Source of the DNA: Oscillospiraceae bacterium
Lineage (GTDB): Bacteria > Bacillota_A > Clostridia > Oscillospirales > Oscillospiraceae
DNA: 5,601 nt
Direction of reading: 5' to 3'
Assembly (NCBI GenBank): GCA_017550765.1
Contig: JAFZOC010000255.1
Span: 1-5,601, forward strand
Within the stretch, counting starts at the first letter, position 1. Each line of letters begins with the position of its first letter. Positions 1 to 5,489 of the stretch are shown here, one piece after another. The notes under the pieces are model-generated. The model had not been told where the DNA came from. It was given only the letters and a program-made list of their open reading frames with translations, and did no database searches. The translations under genes and the position numbers were made by a program.

Positions 1-1082
1 GTGGCCAGGGCCCAGATCAGCAGGAAGATGAAGGCGGTGCCCACGCCGGAGGCCAGGCACGCGGCCAGGTACAGCCACACGTTGGTGATCCCGAAGAGGG
101 CCAGCACGAACAGCGCGATGTAGAACACCGCGGCCAGCAGCACGCCGTAGGAGCAGACCTCCCGGCGGCCCAGCTTGTTGCCGAGCCTGGTGGCGAAGAA
201 CATGATCACCGCCACGGGCAGATACTGGAACACGGTGGGCAGCATGGTCAGGCCGGTCTTGTGGAAGTAGTGGTCGAAGAGGTAGGCGTTGTAGCCCTGG
301 CCGAACATCTGGGCGGCCAGGAAGAGCATGGAGGCCAGAGACACCGCCATGAAGGGCCGGCTCTTCAGCAGGACCTTCACGACCTTCATGGTCTGGCCCT
401 TCTCCCGGGGAGAGGGCTGGGAGGGGACGCGCTCCTTGGTCCAGGCGTAGCTGAGCAGATAGAAGACCACGGACAGGGCCGCGATGACGACCACGCCGAT
501 CAGGACCTTCCGGTAGCTCATCTCGCTGGTCCCGTCGGCCAGCTTCACATAGCAGATCGAGGCCAGGACCATGGCGGGCATGGCGCCGAAGGTGGAGCCG
601 ATGGAGCGGAACACGGACAGGCTCGAGCGCTCCTTGTCGTCGGAGGTGATGACCTGGGCCAGGGAGCCGTAGGGGATGTTGATGCAGGTGTAGAGCATGC
701 CGAAGAGGATGTAGGTGACGTAGATCCAGGCGAGCTTGCCGCCGCTGCCGAGGCCGGGGATCTTCACGAACATCAGGATCGCGGCCAGGGCCACGGGCAC
801 GGCGAAGACCTTCAGCCAGTGGCGGTAGCGCCCGTCGGGCTTGGACTGGGCGCCGTCGATGAGGCGGCCCCAGATGGGATCGTTGATGGCGTCCCAGATG
901 CGGGCGATGATGGTCATGATCATCACGCTCAGGACGCTGACCTGCAGCAGGTCGGTGTAGTACTTGTTCATGACGCTCTGGGTCAGGCCGAAGACCAGGC
1001 AGGAGGCCAGGTCGCCGAAGGCGTAGCCGATCTTGTCTCTGGCCTTGATGCCGCTGGTGCGGGCGATGTAGCTCTGTTCCAT
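1..1082 (-). CDS. GPH-family sugar:cation symporter (MelB/XylP-like MFS transporter), 3' end outside window
   Basis: Inner-membrane permease that would import a glycoside, pentoside or hexuronide together with Na+ or H+. The reading frame is open from the ATG at 1082 to the left edge, giving 360 complete codons; the family is usually 440-480 residues, so roughly the last 100 are missing. It starts MEQSYIARTSGIKARDKIGY, a typical GPH N-terminus, and shows alternating hydrophobic segments. The diagnostic helix-II motif reads ARIWDAINDPIWGRLID (residues 60-76). By alignment from memory, Asp64, Asn67 and Asp68 match MelB Asp55, Asn58 and Asp59, and Thr132 in LYTCINIPYG matches MelB Thr121, so the cation site looks intact. 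A purine-rich ribosome site (GAGAGGGGAA, 1086-1095) precedes the ATG and supports the start. The substrate cannot be told from sequence, and no glycosidase gene lies in the window to suggest one. Confidence 0.93.
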   Translation of the reverse strand, partial: MEQSYIARTSGIKARDKIGYAFGDLASCLVFGLTQSVMNKYYTDLLQVSVLSVMIMTIIARIWDAINDPIWGRLIDGAQSKPDGRYRHWLKVFAVPVALAAILMFVKIPGLGSGGKLAWIYVTYILFGMLYTCINIPYGSLAQVITSDDKERSSLSVFRSIGSTFGAMPAMVLASICYVKLADGTSEMSYRKVLIGVVVIAALSVVFYLLSYAWTKERVPSQPSPREKGQTMKVVKVLLKSRPFMAVSLASMLFLAAQMFGQGYNAYLFDHYFHKTGLTMLPTVFQYLPVAVIMFFATRLGNKLGRREVCSYGVLLAAVFYIALFVLALFGITNVWLYLAACLASGVGTAFIFLLIWALA

Positions 1083-1123
1083 AGTTTCCCCTCTCTGTTC
1101 GTCGTTTTCGGAGATCCAGATCC

Positions 1124-1152
1124 AGTTTAGCAAATGACGGGGGCCGCGTCAA
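1124..1152 (-). promoter_or_regulatory. Sigma-A type promoter of the GPH symporter gene
   Basis: Read leftward, -35 is TTGACG (1152-1147, 5 of 6 consensus bases). A 17-bp spacer follows, then -10 TAAACT (1129-1124, 4 of 6) preceded by TGC, an extended -10 element. Transcription would start near 1117, leaving a leader of about 35 nt with the ribosome site at 1086-1095. Predicted only. Confidence 0.65.
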
Positions 1153-1156
1153 CAGT

Positions 1157-1179
1157 TCTTGCGTGCTCCGCCGCAAAGA
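1157..1179. promoter_or_regulatory. Imperfect dyad next to the symporter promoter; possible regulator site
   Basis: TTGCG (1159-1163) and CGCAA (1172-1176) form an inverted repeat with an 8-bp spacer. A further TC/GA match lies outside the arms once one extra A is skipped. The dyad sits about 5 bp upstream of the symporter -35 element, where an activator could bind. The arms are short, so a chance match is quite possible. Confidence 0.25.
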
Positions 1180-1238
1180 TGTATCTTTTTCCCGAAAGAT
1201 CGTAATGCCGGACCGCGCTTTTGCGGGTATAGGGGTGA

Positions 1239-1250
1239 GACCGGCCGGTC
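1239..1250. repeat. Perfect 12-bp palindrome upstream of the sigma factor gene
   Basis: GACCGGCCGGTC is a perfect dyad without a spacer, 34 bp before the sigma factor start codon. Its right part also belongs to a longer inverted repeat, CGGACCG (1209-1215) with CGGTCCG (1246-1252). It could be an operator or a leader hairpin. In GC-rich DNA such palindromes also occur by chance. Confidence 0.35.
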
Positions 1251-1284
1251 CGATCGCATGGAAAGGGAAAGGGGGAGAGCGGCT

Positions 1285-1812
1285 ATGAGCGATCCGGAGA
1301 TCCTGGATCTGTTCTTCGCCCGCGACCAGCGGGCGATCGGGGCGCTTTCCGAACGCTACGGCGGCATCCTGCTGCATACGGCGCGCAACATCGTGCGCAG
1401 CAGGGAGGATGCGGAGGAGTGTGTCAACGACGCCTATCTGGACCTGTGGGAGGCGATCCCGCCCGCGCGGCCCAGCCCGCTGCTGAGCTACGCGGCCAAG
1501 GTGGTGCGGGACCTGGCGAACAGCCGCCTGCGCTACAACAGCGCGCAGAAGCGCGCCGGCGCCTACGATCTGGCGCTGGACGAGCTGAGCGAGAGCCTGG
1601 CGGGGCCGGACAGCGTGGAGGAGCGCATGGACGCCAGGGCCCTGGGGGAGAGCATCAACGCCTTCCTCGAGCAGCTGGACCGGAAGACTCGGGTGCTCTT
1701 CGTGCGGCGCTACTGGTTCTCGGACATCGTGGCCGCCATCGCCGCGGACCTGGGCGACACCGACCTGGACGCCATCGCCGACGCCATCTGCTACAGCAGC
1801 ATCGGCCGCTGA
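1285..1812 (+). CDS. ECF-type RNA polymerase sigma factor with an atypical, shortened region 4
   Basis: Family role: replaces the housekeeping sigma factor on RNA polymerase to transcribe a small regulon. The 175-aa product has a convincing region 2: DLFFARDQRAIGALSERYG (8-26), then SREDAEECVNDAYLDLW (39-55, the core-binding 2.2 helix), then RDLANSRLRYNSAQKRAG (75-92, regions 2.3-2.4). An acidic linker (93-118) leads to the start of region 4, LDRKTRVLFVRRYWFSDIVA (131-150). After DLG (155-157), where relatives have a basic recognition helix and a tail, this chain reads DTDLDAIADAICYSSIGR (158-175) and stops, so sequence-specific -35 binding is doubtful. Neither other frame restores a usual region 4. 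I chose the ATG at 1285 because GGGGGAGAG (1271-1279) lies 5 nt upstream; an in-frame ATG at 1258 lacks such a site. No anti-sigma gene follows. It is either a divergent functional regulator or a decaying gene. Confidence 0.83.
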   Translation: MSDPEILDLFFARDQRAIGALSERYGGILLHTARNIVRSREDAEECVNDAYLDLWEAIPPARPSPLLSYAAKVVRDLANSRLRYNSAQKRAGAYDLALDELSESLAGPDSVEERMDARALGESINAFLEQLDRKTRVLFVRRYWFSDIVAAIAADLGDTDLDAIADAICYSSIGR

Positions 1813-1857
1813 CCGGACGCCGGTCTGACGCCGGTGACGCAGCAGAGCGTGACAAAA

Positions 1858-1886
1858 GGTGAAGATCCCCGGCGGGGATCTTCACC
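1858..1886 (-). terminator. Intrinsic terminator, leftward (second of a tandem pair)
   Basis: A perfect 13-bp stem, GGTGAAGATCCCC (1858-1870) with GGGGATCTTCACC (1874-1886), closes on a 3-nt GGC loop. On the minus strand it is followed by a U-run (CTTTTGTC, from 1857 down), so it terminates leftward transcripts from the 1961-2792 genes. On the plus strand the hairpin has no U-run, though it could protect the 3' end of the sigma factor mRNA. Confidence 0.75.
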
Positions 1887-1908
1887 CGAGATCCGAAAAA
1901 TGAAAAGG

Positions 1909-1940
1909 AAAAGAGGATCCCCCAGTGGGATCCTCTTTTT
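1909..1940. terminator. Bidirectional intrinsic terminator between convergent genes
   Basis: AAAAGAGGATCCC (1909-1921) pairs with GGGATCCTCTTTT (1927-1939) around a CCAGT loop. The plus strand ends in TTTTT (1936-1940) and the minus strand also runs into a T-rich stretch (CTTTTCCTTTTC). It can therefore end the sigma factor transcript coming from the left and the leftward operon coming from the right. Confidence 0.88.
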
Positions 1941-1960
1941 CGTCTCCGCGGACCGAAGCG

Positions 1961-2497
1961 TCAGAACGGGTCGTCCGCGGTGCCCTTGTAGATCTCGCGG
2001 ATGCCCCGCCGGTAGCCGAACATCGTCCGCTGCCGCCAGCTCTTGACGTCGTCGGTGCTGATGTCGATCTCTTTGCAGTGCTCGATGAGATAGCCCTTCG
2101 CGAAGATATAGGTCGTGAGGTGTCTGCGGTACCCGGGATAGCGTCTCACGCACAGATACGCGTTCATGTGATAGGCGATCTCGTTCGCGACGCAGCGGTC
2201 GCTGAACAGGAACTCCCGTCCGTACAGCTCCCGGGACCGCTCACACAGATACCGGGCCATCTCGTCATAGGTCACGGCGGCGCCCAGCGCCCGGATGCAG
2301 GCGTCCCAGCGGTCTGTCGAGGCCGCGATATCGACGCTGAAGCCCGTCTCAGAAAAGCTGGTATGGGCGTCCAGCAGCGCGTACAGCGCGGCTCTCGCGC
2401 GCTCCAGCGCGCTCCCGACGCCCGCCCCGTCCGGGCCGTCCCGCGACGGAGCAGGGGAGAGCCCCGGGCGCGGTCTTTCCTCTTGCACTGTCCTCAT
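1961..2497 (-). CDS. Unrecognised 178-aa protein, second gene of the DUF1858 unit
   Basis: I do not recognise this protein. The start at 2497 is set by GGAGG (2507-2503), 5 nt before the ATG; the frame is open further upstream, but that part is low-complexity and overlaps the DUF1858 gene in another frame. Residues 1-28 are Pro/Gly/Arg-rich and probably disordered. Residues 29-178 look like a compact, mostly helical soluble domain with no signal peptide or membrane segment. The C-terminal half is aromatic- and basic-rich: YLCERSRELYGREFLFSD (83-100), EIAYHMNAYL (106-115), HLTTYIFAKGYLIEHCKEID (126-145) and RTMFGYRRGIREIYKGTADD (157-176). It has five cysteines (67, 85, 102, 116, 141), not spaced as a common metal motif. 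Its stop lies 21 bp from the bidirectional terminator. Co-transcription with DUF1858 across a 61-bp gap is inferred. The combination of ribosome site, terminator and a protein-like residue pattern makes it a likely real gene. Confidence 0.72.
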   Translation of the reverse strand: MRTVQEERPRPGLSPAPSRDGPDGAGVGSALERARAALYALLDAHTSFSETGFSVDIAASTDRWDACIRALGAAVTYDEMARYLCERSRELYGREFLFSDRCVANEIAYHMNAYLCVRRYPGYRRHLTTYIFAKGYLIEHCKEIDISTDDVKSWRQRTMFGYRRGIREIYKGTADDPF

Positions 2498-2558
2498 GTG
2501 CGCCTCCGTATGCCCATGCGGCCTTCGACCGCCGTCTTCCGCCGACAAGGGCCCTGCG

Positions 2559-2792
2559 TCAGGGGGCCGTGCCTTCGTGCTCGCGGATGACCTTGTCCAG
2601 CTCGCTGAGCAGGAACTCCACGCTCCGCCCGCCAAAACGGCCGGCGTCCTGCACGGTCATGCGCTTGGCGACCATCCAGGCGGCGGGGCTCCGCAGCTTC
2701 TCGAAGATCGGGTCCAGCTTGGGCAGCTCCTCCGCCAACCAGGGATGGTCCGCCAGGATCTCGCTGAGCCTGGTCTTTCCAGTGTAGTCCAT
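2559..2792 (-). CDS. DUF1858 domain protein, free-standing
   Basis: A 77-aa soluble protein that is essentially one DUF1858 domain. The pattern matches the family as I know it: TRLSEILADHPWLAEELPKL (7-26), then DPIFEKLRSP (27-36), then VAKRMTVQDAGRFGG (41-55) and SVEFLLSELDKVI (57-69). In other proteins this domain often precedes DUF438, PAS or hemerythrin-like regions and is linked to redox or iron-sulfur biology. Here it stands alone and has no cysteine, so direct metal binding through thiols is excluded. The function is unknown. The start is well supported: AAAGGAG (2806-2800) lies 7 nt before the ATG. It is the first gene of a leftward unit, 61 bp ahead of the 178-aa protein, with its own extended -10 promoter and a structured leader. 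Confidence 0.85.
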   Translation of the reverse strand: MDYTGKTRLSEILADHPWLAEELPKLDPIFEKLRSPAAWMVAKRMTVQDAGRFGGRSVEFLLSELDKVIREHEGTAP

Positions 2793-2799
2793 ATCCGTT

Positions 2800-2840
2800 C
2801 TCCTTTTGCGTTTCCTGCGACGATCGAAGGAGCGATCGTC
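2800..2840 (-). promoter_or_regulatory. Leader hairpin with a loop complementary to the ribosome binding site
   Basis: In the leftward mRNA, GACGAUCG (2840-2833) and CGAUCGUC (2826-2819) form a perfect 8-bp stem around the loop CUCCUU (2832-2827). The loop is the exact reverse complement of AAGGAG in the ribosome site (2805-2800), 13 nt after the stem. A pseudoknot could hide the ribosome site. Each stem arm also contains CGATCG, itself palindromic, so a DNA-binding site is an alternative reading. Confidence 0.45.
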
Positions 2841-2857
2841 CTCTCTGTGTAACGACC

Positions 2858-2866
2858 ATTATACCA
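2858..2866 (-). promoter_or_regulatory. Extended -10 promoter of the DUF1858 unit
   Basis: Read leftward the site is TGG-TATAAT (2866-2858), a perfect -10 with a TGn extension. No good -35 is seen; TTTTTC at 2886-2881 lies at 17-bp spacing. The start would be near 2850, which places the leader hairpin about 10 nt into the transcript. Confidence 0.7.
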
Positions 2867-2892
2867 CAGTCCCGGGCGGAGAAAAAGCCTTG

Positions 2893-2921
2893 TTGTGCAT
2901 TTTTCCCGTTCGTGATATGAT
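2893..2921 (+). promoter_or_regulatory. Promoter of the rRNA methyltransferase gene
   Basis: TTGTGC (2893-2898, 3 of 6 consensus) lies 17 bp from TATGAT (2916-2921, 5 of 6), which is preceded by TGA, an extended -10. The transcript would start near 2928. The ribosome site GGAGAGG (2936-2942) lies 9 nt before the ATG, so the leader is only about 24 nt. Confidence 0.7.
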
Positions 2922-2951
2922 ACGAAAAAAAATACGGAGAGGATCGAGCCC

Positions 2952-4181
2952 ATGAAGACCGAACGCAGTTATCCGAGAGCCGTCATCACCGCCAAAGGGG
3001 CCGAGTGGGTCAACGGCGGGCACCCCTGGATCTACGAGGGGGAGCTTTTGCGCCTGGAGGGAGAGGTCGAGAACGGCGGCCTCGTGGACGCCGTCAGCGA
3101 GAAGGGCCGCTATCTGGGCACCGGGCTCTACAGCGAGCACAGCAAGATCCGCCTGCGCCTGATCTCCCGCAACGCCAACGACCGCTTCGACGAGGCCTTC
3201 TGGCGGCGGCGCATCCAGTACGCCTGGGACTACCGCAAGACCGTCATGGACGGACAAACGGAGTGCTGCCGTCTGATCTTCGGGGAGGCCGACGGTTTCC
3301 CCGGGCTCACGGTGGACCGCTTCTCGGACCTCCTGGTGGCCCAGACCCTGTCGGTGGGGATCGAGCGGAGGAAGGAGCTGCTCTTCCCGCTGCTGGTCGA
3401 GGTCCTGCGGGCGGACGGACAGGAGATCCGCGGGCTCTACGAGCGCAACGACGTGGCGATCCGGGAGCTGGAGGGGCTCGCCCAGGGCAAGGGCTGGTAT
3501 CCGCTGCCGGGGCTCCCCGCGCCGGAGAGCCCGGAAACGGAGATCTGCGAGAACGGTATTTATTATATGGTAGATGTGGAGAACGGGCAGAAGACCGGCT
3601 TCTTCCTGGACCAGAAGTTCAACCGCCAGGCTGTGGCGCGCCTGGCGAAGGGCCGCCGGGTGCTGGACTGCTTCACCCATACCGGCTCCTTCGCTCTGAA
3701 CGCCGCCAGAGGCGGGGCCGCGTCCGTGGAAGGCTGGGACATCTCGCCTGCGGCGGTGGCCATGGCTGAGCGCAACGCCCGCCGCAACGGCCTGGACCAG
3801 ATCGCGCGCTTCCGGGTCCACGACGTCTTCGACAGCCTCACGGAGCTGGCCGCCGGGACCCAGCGGCCCTTCGACTTCATCATCCTGGACCCGCCGGCCT
3901 TCACCAAGTCCCGCAGGACCGCCGACGCCGCTGAGCGGGGCTACCGGGAGATCAACCTCCTGGCCATGCGTCTGCTGCCCCGGGGCGGCTATCTGGCCAC
4001 TGCCTCCTGCAGCCATTTCATGCCCAACGAGCGCTTCGAGCGCATGCTCCGCAGCGCCGCCCGGGAGGCGGGCGTGCAGCTGCGTCAGATCGAGGTGCGC
4101 CAGCAGGGGCCGGACCACCCCATCCTCTGGAACGTGCCGGAGACGGACTACCTGAAGTTCTACCTCTTCCAGGTGGTGTGA
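2952..4181 (+). CDS. rlmI: 23S rRNA (cytosine-C5)-methyltransferase, RlmI/YccW type
   Basis: Cytoplasmic SAM-dependent enzyme; the E. coli family member makes m5C1962 in 23S rRNA. The 409-aa length agrees with E. coli RlmI (396). An N-terminal PUA-like RNA-binding domain (about 1-80) includes RAVITAKGAEWVNGGHPWIY. A central segment ends in VDVENGQKTGFFLDQKFNRQ, a hallmark of this family. The Rossmann methyltransferase domain follows: motif I is VLDCFTHTGSFALNAARGG (237-255), the acidic SAM-ribose position lies in GWDIS, motif IV is DPPAF (313-317), and motif VI is ATASCSHFM with the probable catalytic Cys353. All key residues are present. The start is fixed by GGAGAGG and by the match to the family N-terminus. 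The gene has its own promoter and terminator, so it appears monocistronic. The exact target base in this organism is inferred from the family. Confidence 0.94.
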   Translation: MKTERSYPRAVITAKGAEWVNGGHPWIYEGELLRLEGEVENGGLVDAVSEKGRYLGTGLYSEHSKIRLRLISRNANDRFDEAFWRRRIQYAWDYRKTVMDGQTECCRLIFGEADGFPGLTVDRFSDLLVAQTLSVGIERRKELLFPLLVEVLRADGQEIRGLYERNDVAIRELEGLAQGKGWYPLPGLPAPESPETEICENGIYYMVDVENGQKTGFFLDQKFNRQAVARLAKGRRVLDCFTHTGSFALNAARGGAASVEGWDISPAAVAMAERNARRNGLDQIARFRVHDVFDSLTELAAGTQRPFDFIILDPPAFTKSRRTADAAERGYREINLLAMRLLPRGGYLATASCSHFMPNERFERMLRSAAREAGVQLRQIEVRQQGPDHPILWNVPETDYLKFYLFQVV

Positions 4182-4316
4182 ACGCTGCCGCGCCCTGCGC
4201 GCCGCCTGCTCCTGTGCGTCTCCCGCTCCGCTTGCCGAGCTCCCCGCATCCCCGAGCGCCGGCTGCCCGGGGGCCTCTGCCTTTGGACGCGCCGGCGGGA
4301 CCGCTCGCCCGCCTTC
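4182..4316 (+). other. C-rich, A-poor 3' untranslated stretch without a gene
   Basis: Between the methyltransferase stop and its terminator the plus strand is strongly C-rich; about half of 4201-4260 is C and only about 3 of 60 bases are A. Frames open on either strand here give low-complexity Pro/Ala- or Arg-rich chains with no ribosome site, so I see no gene. C-rich, unstructured RNA of this kind resembles Rho loading sites, but that is only a compositional hint. Confidence 0.4.
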
Positions 4317-4358
4317 CCGCGCCTCTCTGCGGTCTCGCGGAGGGGCGCGGAACTTTTT
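4317..4358 (+). terminator. Intrinsic terminator of the rRNA methyltransferase gene
   Basis: Arms 4317-4331 and 4336-4350 form a 15-bp, very GC-rich stem with two G-U wobbles and a GTCT loop. GAAC-like linker bases (AAC at 4351-4353) separate it from TTTTT (4354-4358). It lies 136 nt after the stop codon and separates this gene from the SPFH gene. Confidence 0.75.
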
Positions 4359-4452
4359 CTCCGATCCGACGTCATACGACTGTAAGCAAGGGGGCGGCGG
4401 CTGTGTCCGCTGCTCTCCAAGGAGAACGGGATAGACGAGAGGAGGTTGGAGG

Positions 4453-5451
4453 ATGTTTATTCTTGTTCTTGGACTGTTGGCTGCTTTGGCGCTGTATGTG
4501 ATCTTGGGCCTGCAGCCGGAAGAGACCACCGTGACCGACGCCCGGGGGAACACGGTGACGAAGAGGACCGGGCGGCAGAGCTGGAAACGGCGTCCGGCTC
4601 AGGCTCTTGCGCTGGTGGTGCTGCTGCTCGCCCTGCTGGTCAGCAGCGTGACCGTGGTGCCCACGGGCTACACGGGCATCGTGACCACCTTCGGCCGCGT
4701 GGAGGACCGCACCCTCTCCGCCGGCGCCCATCTGATCCTGCCCTGGCAGCAGGTGGTGAAGATGGACAACCGGACCCAGAAGGTGCAGATCGTGACCCAG
4801 GCGTTCTCCAGCGATATCCAGCAGGTGGACCTGCAGCTGTCTGTGAACTACTGCATCGACCAGGAGACCGCCCAGGTGCTCTATCGCACGGTGGGCATCA
4901 ACTATTATGACAATGTGATGTACCCCCGGGTGCTGGAGAACACCAAAGCCGTCTTCTCCCAGTACACCGCCGAGAACCTGATCGCAAAGCGCAACGCCCT
5001 CTCGGATCTGATCGCCGAGAACACCGCCCTGGACATGCGTCCCTACGGCATCACCATCGTGTCCATCGCCATCGAGGACATCGACTTCACCGACGCCTTC
5101 ACCACGGCTGTCGAGGCCAAGCAGGTGGCGGCCCAGAACAAGCTGACTGCCGAGACCGAGCAGGCCCAGAAGACCATGGAGGAGGAGGCCATCGCCCGCC
5201 GCGCCATCATCGCCGCCAACGCCGAGGCCGAGAAGGCCGTCATCGCCGCCAACGCCGAGCTGGAAGTGGTGAAGGTCCAGGCGGAGGCCGCCCTGTACGC
5301 CGGCGAGAAAGAGGCCGAGATGAACAAGAGGATCTCCGAGTCTCTGACGACCGAGCTGATCCGCTACTATTGGATCAAGCAGTGGGACGGCATCCTGCCC
5401 AAGACCGTCCTGGGCGACAGCCAGAGCTACATCTTCGATCTGAGCGAGTAG
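4453..5451 (+). CDS. Membrane-anchored SPFH/Band 7 protein, prohibitin type
   Basis: A 332-aa membrane scaffold protein; relatives oligomerise into rings or cages, organise membrane microdomains and often modulate membrane proteases. Two hydrophobic segments are visible (2-20 and 49-69), separated by a polar, charged stretch (21-48). The Band 7 domain starts at SVTVVPTGYTGIVTTFGRVE (65-84) and runs through SAGAHLILPWQQVVKMDNRT and VDLQLSVNYCID. An Ala/Glu-rich coiled coil follows (about 222-295) with an 11-residue period: AIIAANAEAEK (251), AVIAANAELEV (262), VKVQAEAALYA (273). The C-terminus YYWIKQWDGILPKTVLG is typical of bacterial prohibitin-like proteins. AGGAGG (4440-4445) lies 7 nt before the ATG. 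No clear promoter is seen in 4359-4439, and no NfeD or FtsH partner lies in the window. The general class is certain; the cellular role is not. Confidence 0.94.
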   Translation: MFILVLGLLAALALYVILGLQPEETTVTDARGNTVTKRTGRQSWKRRPAQALALVVLLLALLVSSVTVVPTGYTGIVTTFGRVEDRTLSAGAHLILPWQQVVKMDNRTQKVQIVTQAFSSDIQQVDLQLSVNYCIDQETAQVLYRTVGINYYDNVMYPRVLENTKAVFSQYTAENLIAKRNALSDLIAENTALDMRPYGITIVSIAIEDIDFTDAFTTAVEAKQVAAQNKLTAETEQAQKTMEEEAIARRAIIAANAEAEKAVIAANAELEVVKVQAEAALYAGEKEAEMNKRISESLTTELIRYYWIKQWDGILPKTVLGDSQSYIFDLSE

Positions 5452-5489
5452 AGCCCGCGGCGAGACCGTGCGACACAGCAAGTCCCGGC

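Noticed and set aside
261..1130. Long open plus-strand frame opposite the symporter, His/Gly/Asp-rich
   Set aside because: It is the antisense shadow of the GPH transporter; the protein is low-complexity, while the minus strand gives clear transporter motifs.
1228..1233. TATAGG as a -10 element for the sigma factor gene
   Set aside because: No -35 at a proper distance and no TGn extension, so I did not list it as a promoter.
2541..2567. GC-rich partial hairpin at the end of the DUF1858 gene
   Set aside because: The stem is short and no T-run follows on the minus strand, so it is not a convincing terminator between the two genes of the unit.
1925..2590. Plus-strand frame opposite the 178-aa protein
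   Set aside because: It starts inside a terminator, has no ribosome site and gives a Pro/Val/Ala/Arg-biased chain. The minus frame has GGAGG at its start and terminators at its end.
4160..4420. Arg-rich small frame and an overlapping Pro-rich plus frame in the gap before the SPFH gene
   Set aside because: Low-complexity composition, no ribosome site, and both span the terminator stem at 4317-4350.
4419..4434. AAGGAGAACGG upstream of the SPFH gene, sharing 11 bases with the DUF1858 ribosome site
   Set aside because: No start codon follows at a usable distance (ATAG instead of ATG). Short identity around a Shine-Dalgarno core is expected by chance.
2859..4553. Long open minus-strand frame opposite the rRNA methyltransferase
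   Set aside because: It results from high GC at third codon positions. It crosses the promoter, terminator and intergenic gap, and has no family motifs.
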